Translations under genes and position numbers: made by a program | Notes under the pieces: generated by a model | What the model was told of the DNA's origin: nothing | Database searches by the model: none | What the model saw: the letters and a program-made list of their open reading frames with translations, nothing else | NCBI GenBank assembly: GCA_002411365.1 | Contig: DHSD01000010.1 | Location: 1 to 20,231, forward strand | DNA length: 20,231 bases | Direction: 5' to 3' | Source of the DNA: Ruminococcaceae bacterium UBA5295 | Lineage (GTDB): Bacteria; Bacillota; Clostridia; Oscillospirales; Acutalibacteraceae | In this document: piece after piece, positions 15,468 through 20,231 of the stretch | Layout of the letters: the number at the start of each line of letters is the position of its first letter | How positions within the stretch are numbered: position 1 is the stretch's first letter

Positions 15468-15501
15468 TTAAAGCACTGCCGAATGTGCTACACCGGTAGT
15501 A
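15468..15501 (-). other. Frameshift joining the two parts of the surface gene
   Basis: The N-terminal frame stops at 15468-15470, and the downstream frame is first open after a stop at 15502-15504. A -1 step anywhere within 15471-15501 joins them into one protein of roughly 1,190 residues. A single missing base, for example a T near the ATTC at 15479-15485, would be enough. No slippery heptamer is seen here. Confidence 0.8.
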
Positions 15502-16088
15502 TCACCGGTAACCTTATAAAGGCTGTAAGCTGTTGTCCCGTCATTTACAGCAAGCTTTGTTTTTGTCTGTGGAACAATCATATCAGCTGTTGTATCATTT
15601 GTCAGAACATAGTCACCTTTATTGTATACGGTAACACTGATATCTTTTGTAAATGTTGCTGTTTTCGTGTGGTCACCATACTTCAATGTTGTAGCAGCTA
15701 CGCTGCATGTAAGGGTTGCAGTGCCCTTTGCTACAGGGATAACAAAATCCGCACCCTTTATCTTCTTTATCTTCGCAACACTTGAGTTAGAAGAAGACCA
15801 TGTTGCAGCCCCTATGTCGGCTGCCGTTGCCTGGTCATACACAGCGCCGTCATCGCCAGTAATCTTGACCTCGTTAACTGTCGGAAGCTCTACACCTGTC
15901 GGTGCAGTGGCAGTCTTGTCGGTGTCAACAGCAAGGGCAATGCTGCTCGCGCTGCTCAGTGTGACATCTTTTATGCCTGACGCATCGTTAGTGCCCGGTG
16001 TTGCCGCGCTGGCGAACGCCATAGGAATGCTGGACGCCACAAGTGCTAATGAAAGCACAAGGGATAAGGCTTTGCCTGTTTTTTTCAT
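15468..16088 (-). CDS. Large surface protein, N-terminal part (signal peptide and Ig-like domain)
   Basis: A 206-residue frame starting with a clear Sec signal peptide (MKKTGKALSLVLSLALVAS, probable cut after FASA near residue 28). It is followed by a Ser/Thr/Ala-rich segment and a Big2-like Ig fold: ATWSSSNSSVAKIKK, then VAKGTATLTCSV, then ISVTVYNKGDYVL. GGAGG lies 10 nt before the ATG. The last codons (VAHSAVL) run into a stop in the place where the next frame takes over, so this is the export front of the large protein rather than a separate gene. A very strong promoter and a leader of about 175 nt precede it. If the frameshift is real, a short secreted fragment is all that would be produced. 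Confidence 0.85.
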   Translation of the reverse strand: MKKTGKALSLVLSLALVASSIPMAFASAATPGTNDASGIKDVTLSSASSIALAVDTDKTATAPTGVELPTVNEVKITGDDGAVYDQATAADIGAATWSSSNSSVAKIKKIKGADFVIPVAKGTATLTCSVAATTLKYGDHTKTATFTKDISVTVYNKGDYVLTNDTTADMIVPQTKTKLAVNDGTTAYSLYKVTGDTTGVAHSAVL

Positions 16089-16263
16089 CCTTTTTTGTCC
16101 TCCTTAGAAAGATAGTTTGTTGTGTTTTGCGTGTGCCTGTTTTTGGAAATGTTATAACATACATGAGTACCATGGCTAAGCGCCACAGCTTTGCTCCTCC
16201 CCGCTGCCGGCGAACCACCAGACAAAATGACGCCGCCAAGCGCAGGAAATGGCTTATATGTTT
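16089..16263 (-). promoter_or_regulatory. Long structured 5' leader of the surface-protein mRNA
   Basis: From the predicted start point near 16263 to the ATG at 16088 there are about 175 nt. The middle is GC-rich and foldable: minus-strand CTGTGGC pairs with GCCATGG around GCTTA (16170-16188), and CTGGTGG pairs with CCGGCAG around a TTCG tetraloop with one mismatch (16204-16221). A perfect 12-nt palindrome ATGTTATAACAT lies at 16149-16160. Such a leader could be a regulatory RNA or an mRNA stabiliser. I could not match it to a known riboswitch. Confidence 0.45.
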
Positions 16264-16269
16264 AATTGG

Positions 16270-16298
16270 ATTATAAGATATATGTCGAAAAATGTCAA
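16270..16298 (-). promoter_or_regulatory. Consensus sigma-A promoter of the surface-protein gene
   Basis: On the minus strand TTGACA (16293-16298) and TATAAT (16270-16275) are both exact consensus hexamers with a 17-bp spacer. This is the best promoter in the window and implies high constitutive transcription unless the leader regulates it. Confidence 0.9.
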
Positions 16299-16386
16299 GT
16301 AAAATACGGATATTTATTTTCACTTTTGTGGCATGGAAACTGGCAAATGATGAAAAATACAGTTCCAATAAATATGGGGCGTGCAG
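16299..16386. other. Short spacer between the surface-gene promoter and the MORN gene
   Basis: AT-rich DNA upstream of the surface-gene promoter and downstream of the MORN-protein stop. I see no clear hairpin terminator for the MORN gene here and no further gene. Confidence 0.5.
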
Positions 16387-17754
16387 TCACTTTTCGGCGG
16401 CGGAGCCGCCCCCGCCGCTCACGCCGAGGAACTTACCGTTCTCCCAGAAGCCGCTGCGGACTATGCGCCCGCCGTTGTACTCCGTGCCCCTGCCGTGGCG
16501 CAGGCCGTCTTTCCAGCCGCCGGTGTAAAGCAGGCTGCCGCCCGCCGAAAACTCGGTGCCCTCGCCTGTGGCGCAGCCGCCTTTCCAGTGGCCTACAAAG
16601 AGGGAGCCGTCTTTTGCGCCGAATGCCACGCCGAAACCATGGCGCAGGTCCTGCTTCCAGCCGCCAACATAGCAGATTTTGCCAGACTTGTAGTAGTAGA
16701 CGCCGAAGCCGTCGCGCTTTCCGGCGCTGTAGCCGCCCTCATAAGCCGTGCGGCCGTTTGGCGCCTGCGTGCGGCCGTAGCCCTCGCGCATACCGTTCAG
16801 CAGGCGACCAAAGTAAATGTAGCTGCCGATGCTCGTTGCCACTATGCGCTTTGCGGATATGAGCCCGCCGGACTGCTCGCCGCCCACGCCGGTTTCTTCG
16901 CCGCCTTTGCCGAAAGCGCCTTTCACCCCGCCGGAAAGCCCCTTTGCCGCCACGTAGTAGCGCCCATTGCGGTTTTCGGTTTTCAGCCCTTGCGCGGGGG
17001 CGCCTTGCTTTGCGGTTTTCACCTTTGCGGCGCTTTTGCCGGCGGGCGCTTTTACCGCCGTGCCGTCGTTTGGCATAACCTTAAACTCAAGCTTCTCGTA
17101 AGGCACAGAAGCCCACGCGGGCCTGAGCATGGCAGGGTCTTCCCGCAGCTCGGCGCGCAGCTTCAGGCGCAGCTTGCGGGCTTCCGCCGTGCAAAAGCAG
17201 GCCGCCCCCGCGTCCGTCTGCGCAACCACCTCTGGCACGCCCGCCTTGGCGTTTATCCTGCTCTGGGCAGCCGTTGCGGGCTCCCACGGGCAGGGCAGCA
17301 GCAGCGTGCGCTCCCATGTGCCCTCAGGCGTGCGCCGCAGCCTTACCATGCAGTTTTCCGACCGCCTGAGGATTAGCGAAGGGCACGCTGCGTCGCCGTC
17401 ATAAAACGCCGTCTGCAGCCAGTGCATGGCACGGTCATATGTCTGCGCCGAAAAAAGCCGCCCGCTGAAGCCATGCGCCACAAGGCGGTAAAATCCGTCC
17501 TTTATGGGGAAAACCTCCTCGAGCGTCAGCTTCCCACAGGTGCTCTTCCATCGGAAACATTTTGTGCCTATGCGGTACTTCGTGCGCACGGCGCGCCCGT
17601 CCACCATTGAGCTGACGCTGCCGCGCACGGTTTTCCCCCCACCGGTAAAAAAAGAGCGGCGCACCTCCCCGAGGAGGGAATCAGCGCCGCAGCCATCGCC
17701 GCAGCCAGCACAGGCCACGGCATAATATTCGTTTATCTTCATTTCTTCCGGCAT
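16387..17754 (-). CDS. MORN-repeat protein with unrecognised N-terminal region
   Basis: A protein of about 455 residues. The C-terminal third holds five full MORN repeats plus a partial one, with cores YEGGYSAGKRDGFGVYYY, YVGGWKQDLRHGFGVAF, FVGHWKGGCATGEGTEF and YTGGWKDGLRHGRGTEY. MORN repeats form beta-hairpin arrays that bind proteins or lipids. The N-terminal 300 residues are not recognised; they include a Cys/Gly cluster CAGCGDGCG near the start and a basic Ala/Lys linker (about 230-260). There is no signal peptide or membrane helix, so it is probably cytoplasmic. Start choice is uncertain: the ATG at 17754 has AAAGGG 8 nt upstream, with alternatives at 17775 and 17742. A sigma-A-like promoter lies in front, and the gene follows the pilin genes on the same strand. 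Confidence 0.8.
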   Translation of the reverse strand: MPEEMKINEYYAVACAGCGDGCGADSLLGEVRRSFFTGGGKTVRGSVSSMVDGRAVRTKYRIGTKCFRWKSTCGKLTLEEVFPIKDGFYRLVAHGFSGRLFSAQTYDRAMHWLQTAFYDGDAACPSLILRRSENCMVRLRRTPEGTWERTLLLPCPWEPATAAQSRINAKAGVPEVVAQTDAGAACFCTAEARKLRLKLRAELREDPAMLRPAWASVPYEKLEFKVMPNDGTAVKAPAGKSAAKVKTAKQGAPAQGLKTENRNGRYYVAAKGLSGGVKGAFGKGGEETGVGGEQSGGLISAKRIVATSIGSYIYFGRLLNGMREGYGRTQAPNGRTAYEGGYSAGKRDGFGVYYYKSGKICYVGGWKQDLRHGFGVAFGAKDGSLFVGHWKGGCATGEGTEFSAGGSLLYTGGWKDGLRHGRGTEYNGGRIVRSGFWENGKFLGVSGGGGSAAEK

Positions 17755-17830
17755 GGTAAAGACCCTTTCATACAATCCTTATATATCTATATCCGCCAGC
17801 GCAAACTGCCCCCGGCGCCTGCTGAGTATT

Positions 17831-17859
17831 ACTATAATGTAAAAGCAAGGTTTTTGCAA
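17831..17859 (-). promoter_or_regulatory. Sigma-A-like promoter of the MORN gene
   Basis: On the minus strand TTGCAA (17854-17859) and TATAGT (17831-17836) are separated by 17 bp, about 75 nt before the chosen start and just behind the stop of the preceding pilin gene. It would allow expression apart from the pilin operon. Confidence 0.5.
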
Positions 17860-17869
17860 GGCGGTTCCT

Positions 17870-18391
17870 TCAGCTTTTTGTGATGTTTACATAAACGGGT
17901 GCGGCGGGCGTATAAGTAAGCACAGTATTTATATGCGCCGCCATGGCCGGCACGTTGTTCATCACCACGCCGCCTTTCAGCGTGAATGTGCGCGTGTTTA
18001 TCTTTGCCGTTATGGTGTAACAGGACTCTTCGTTAGCGCCGGCGGCCTTCGTCTGCACGCCTATGCTCTGCACTCCGTTTATGCGCATAATCTGCTTGCC
18101 GCCCTGCTCCACGGCTACGGAGTTATCTGATGCAAAATATATATTTACAATGTTTGGGCCTTCCATCTTTGATGTGTTGACGCTTATGCCCTCGGCCGTC
18201 GGGAGGTCTTTCCGCAGCCATGTTTCGAGAAGATAGGCGTCGCCGTGGTTGCCGCAGTCTTCCGCGCCCTCGGCAGCATCACGCGCGCCGCCGAAAAGCG
18301 CAGCCATCGCCGCGCCTACCACAATCACCGAAATGGCCATCACGGCTATAAGCTCCACAAGTGATATTCCTTTTTTGCTGCGCAAGCGCAT
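17870..18391 (-). CDS. Prepilin-like protein (type IV pilin/pseudopilin), small
   Basis: A 173-residue protein with a class III (prepilin peptidase) signal: basic leader MRLRSKKG, cleavage before ISLVE with Glu at +5 of the mature protein, and a single hydrophobic helix (LIAVMAISVIVVGAAMAALF). The remaining C-terminal domain is a small beta-rich globular region with two Cys (CGNHGD; ESCYTI). It resembles minor pilins/pseudopilins of the GspH/PilW kind, which start pilus assembly or prime secretion pseudopili. The start at 18391 has AAGGGG 8 nt upstream; an alternative ATG at 18412 overlaps the preceding stop (ATGA) and would imply translational coupling. It is the last pilin-like gene of the leftward cluster. 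Confidence 0.85.
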   Translation of the reverse strand: MRLRSKKGISLVELIAVMAISVIVVGAAMAALFGGARDAAEGAEDCGNHGDAYLLETWLRKDLPTAEGISVNTSKMEGPNIVNIYFASDNSVAVEQGGKQIMRINGVQSIGVQTKAAGANEESCYTITAKINTRTFTLKGGVVMNNVPAMAAHINTVLTYTPAAPVYVNITKS

Positions 18392-18408
18392 ATTTCCCGC
18401 CCCTTCCG

Positions 18409-20049
18409 TCATGTCCCGAGCGCCGCCATGGTCGCCGGCTTGTCAAAAAGATCGAAGCCTCCTGGTTTTGCGGTGTACTCCCCCGCGTCCAGATGGTACA
18501 GGAGTTTGCCGTCGGAATCCATCACATTAAGGCCATGGTAAAGTATGAGGCTGCTGCAATTTACTATGAATTTGCCTTTGGTGTCGCCCGGGGATTTTTT
18601 AAGCGCCATGGCTTCTTTGAATTGGCTGACGTCGCCGTCGCCACTCTGCATATTGAGCCCGAACGTGCCGGCCTCGAACGTAACCTGCTTATCTTTCGGC
18701 AGCGTGAGCGTAACGTCTTTCGCCACATACTGCAGGCCTATGCGGTTCGCCTTGTATGTCTGGGCGGTGCTGCCCCAATCGTCAGTAGAATTCACATACA
18801 TATAAACGTCTTTGCCGGTCTGGCTGCTCGGATTGCCTTTGCCTTTACTATTAAACTTGTCAACTCCTTTATAGTTGAAAGTCCACTCCGCCCTGCCGGT
18901 GTAAGGCACTTTAGGCGCGTTGTTCCCGCCTGCAACAAGTTCCTTAGCTTTGTAGGTATTCACAATATAGTTCACATAGTAGCTGTCGAAAACACTTGAC
19001 TCTTCGCCGGAGGCGTAAGTAAGCCCATCTTTGCTTTTCCAGAGGTCATTGCTGCCGGTAAACGAGTAAAGGCCATGCTTTGCGTGCCACATCACCTTGT
19101 TGTTAGGGCTGCTGATATTTTCATCAAGGCTGGTGCCTCTTATAACGTCGCAGTCCTGCGCAAAATAAATATATCCTTTTTCGACACCTTTGGGTGGCTT
19201 AATACAAAGGTGTGGGACTTCATTCTTGTCGTCAGAGTTTTTCTGGAACACAAGGGCTTTAGACGCGATATAAATGAAATTTGATTCCAGTGTAACCTGT
19301 GCGGCACTGCATGAATATATCGAGCTGTTACAGCGCAGCTTATTTTTTTCAGCGTCTGGCGGATTCACACCGTTTAAGAAAAACATGCTCGGCGCCGAGA
19401 AGGAGCGGCCCTGTGTGCCTGGTGGGTCCTGTATCAAAGGGCCTATCACAACAGGGTATTTGGATTCTTTTTTCCCTTCTACAATGTTAGGGGCGTTGTC
19501 GCTGTTAAAAACAGTGTTGCTCCCGTACTGCGAGCCATACAGCACAAACGGCAAACCCTTGGCGTGCGAAGGCGGCGGCGGCGGTATGGGAATAGGTTTC
19601 AAAGGTATTCCGCTGGCAGTCGCCGCGTAGCTGTCGCCGTCTGAGGAAGCGAACCCGCTGAGCTCCACATAGCGCTTGCCGCCGTCATAGTAAACGCGGC
19701 AGAAAACCAGGTAGCCGGGGTCGCCTGACGGAGCCGGCTCTATAACGTACTGCTCCTCGCCGTTTGCCGGGTCGAATTTCGACTTGCCGCTCCCTACATA
19801 CTTTGCGCCCTTTATCCTCGCACCCATGTCGAGCGGCACCGAGGGCTGCTTAGAAAGGCAGGCAACGAGGCTGTCTTCCAGCTTCTGCGCCCTTGCGGCG
19901 GCGGCTTCCTCCAGCGTGTCGGCCGTTACGGAAACACGCGAAAGGTTTATGGCGCCCACCGCCGCTATTACGCCTATGGCAAGCAGCGCAACAGAGCATA
20001 TCTCCTCCACGAGGGATATTCCTTTTCTTGATTTTCTGAAAACAGACAT
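18409..20049 (-). CDS. Large prepilin-like protein (minor pilin with long C-terminal domain)
   Basis: A 546-residue protein with a type IV prepilin signal: MSVFRKSRKG, cleavage before ISLVE with Glu at +5, then a hydrophobic helix (SVALLAIGVIAAVGAI). The stalk segment ADTLEEAAAARAQKLEDSL follows. Then come about 100 residues of pilin-like beta domain, a proline-rich hinge (PIPIPPPPPSHAKG, about 160-173), and about 370 residues with no family I recognise, rich in Gly, Ser, Asn and Lys with scattered Cys. The size is far beyond a normal minor pilin (150-250 residues), so it could be a tip adhesin-like pilin. GGAGG lies 8 nt upstream. The gene ends 18 nt before the chosen start of the small pilin gene. 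Confidence 0.82.
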   Translation of the reverse strand: MSVFRKSRKGISLVEEICSVALLAIGVIAAVGAINLSRVSVTADTLEEAAAARAQKLEDSLVACLSKQPSVPLDMGARIKGAKYVGSGKSKFDPANGEEQYVIEPAPSGDPGYLVFCRVYYDGGKRYVELSGFASSDGDSYAATASGIPLKPIPIPPPPPSHAKGLPFVLYGSQYGSNTVFNSDNAPNIVEGKKESKYPVVIGPLIQDPPGTQGRSFSAPSMFFLNGVNPPDAEKNKLRCNSSIYSCSAAQVTLESNFIYIASKALVFQKNSDDKNEVPHLCIKPPKGVEKGYIYFAQDCDVIRGTSLDENISSPNNKVMWHAKHGLYSFTGSNDLWKSKDGLTYASGEESSVFDSYYVNYIVNTYKAKELVAGGNNAPKVPYTGRAEWTFNYKGVDKFNSKGKGNPSSQTGKDVYMYVNSTDDWGSTAQTYKANRIGLQYVAKDVTLTLPKDKQVTFEAGTFGLNMQSGDGDVSQFKEAMALKKSPGDTKGKFIVNCSSLILYHGLNVMDSDGKLLYHLDAGEYTAKPGGFDLFDKPATMAALGT

Positions 20050-20072
20050 ATGCTTCTCCTCCTTCGGCACCG

Positions 20073-20231
20073 CTACGGCTTATCGGTAAAGCGCTCATTC
20101 GTAAAGCTGAAACCCCCGCCGCCGCCGCCGGAAACCGTAACGCGCTTCATGTCCGCCATGAGGTTTGTGTCGTTCAAGATATCCGTCCCGCTCGGCAGCT
20201 GGTAGACGCACGTGCCTGTGTCGTGTGGGTC
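20073..20231 (-). CDS. C-terminal end of a gene upstream in the pilin cluster (partial)
   Basis: An open frame enters from the right edge and ends at the TAG at 20073-20075, giving the last 52 residues. They include GTCVYQLPSGTDILNDTN, then LMADMKRVTVSG, a run of six glycines, and FSFTNERF. The stop is 23 nt before the start of the large pilin-like gene and just before that gene's GGAGG, so the genes are co-transcribed. The fragment is too short for a family call. Its position and its Cys/Gly-rich, beta-type sequence fit the end of another minor pilin. Confidence 0.65.
   Translation of the reverse strand, partial: DPHDTGTCVYQLPSGTDILNDTNLMADMKRVTVSGGGGGGFSFTNERFTDKP

Noticed and set aside
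15468..15501. Programmed ribosomal frameshifting in the surface gene
   Set aside because: No X-XXY-YYZ slippery heptamer in the only interval where the shift can occur; the CTT-TAA-C at the stop resembles the prfB site but would shift into the wrong frame.
16089..16263. Possible cyclic-di-GMP riboswitch before the surface gene
   Set aside because: A GCAAAGC stretch resembles part of the GEMM-I core, but the partner GGCAAAC segment and the closing stem are missing.
16381..17376. Long open frame (331 codons) on the plus strand opposite the MORN gene
   Set aside because: It lies antisense to a gene with clear MORN repeats, is Ala/Arg/Cys-rich as expected from GC-rich antisense frames, and has no ribosome site.

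Overview
The window looks like chromosomal DNA of an anaerobic, spore-forming member of the Clostridia, probably the Ruminococcaceae/Oscillospiraceae group. The reasons are an oxygen-sensitive class III ribonucleotide reductase, the sporulation genes cotJA, cotJB and spoIID, Firmicutes-type Shine-Dalgarno sequences (GGAGG) before almost every gene, and sigma-A-type promoters. Base composition is uneven. About 1-1300 is very AT-rich, the core metabolic part is intermediate, and spoIID and the MORN/pilin genes at the right are clearly GC-rich. The taxonomic placement is an inference from gene content, not a database match.

Layout, left to right. (1) 118-1658, minus strand: an AT-rich patch with a small lipoprotein gene, a secreted protein resembling a C10-protease propeptide, and a lone gene typical of prophages. 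Three short direct repeats at 1219-1249 add to the impression of an acquired and partly decayed patch. (2) 1891-2913, minus: a YbhN/LPG-synthase-type membrane protein. (3) 3212-6351, minus: nrdG then nrdD, with a glutaredoxin-like domain fused to the end of NrdD and a strong terminator behind it. (4) 6726-7451, plus: a cotJ spore-coat operon whose third gene, cotJC (manganese-catalase family), breaks off after about 32 codons. (5) 7515-11089, minus: glyceraldehyde-3-phosphate dehydrogenase with its own promoter, preceded on the same strand by citrate synthase and an unrecognised 8-helix membrane protein that appear co-transcribed. (6) 11362-12357, plus: spoIID. (7) 12517-16088, minus: a large exported surface protein (Ig-like domains, VGN-repeat solenoid, duplicated C-terminal module) read from a textbook promoter through a long structured leader, but split by a frameshift near 15470-15501. 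(8) 16387-17754, minus: a MORN-repeat protein. (9) 17870-20231, minus: two prepilin-like proteins plus the 3' end of a third gene, part of a type IV pilus/pseudopilin operon that continues beyond the window.

The genes do not form one pathway. nrdG/nrdD supply deoxynucleotides without oxygen, gap and citrate synthase are central carbon metabolism, cotJ and spoIID belong to sporulation, and the right-hand third is devoted to the cell surface. I found no CRISPR array, tRNA, rRNA or intact mobile element. The observations most worth checking are the split surface gene and its leader RNA, the truncated cotJC, the perfect palindrome in the lipoprotein promoter, the 22-bp perfect hairpin before cotJA, and the pilin/MORN neighbourhood.
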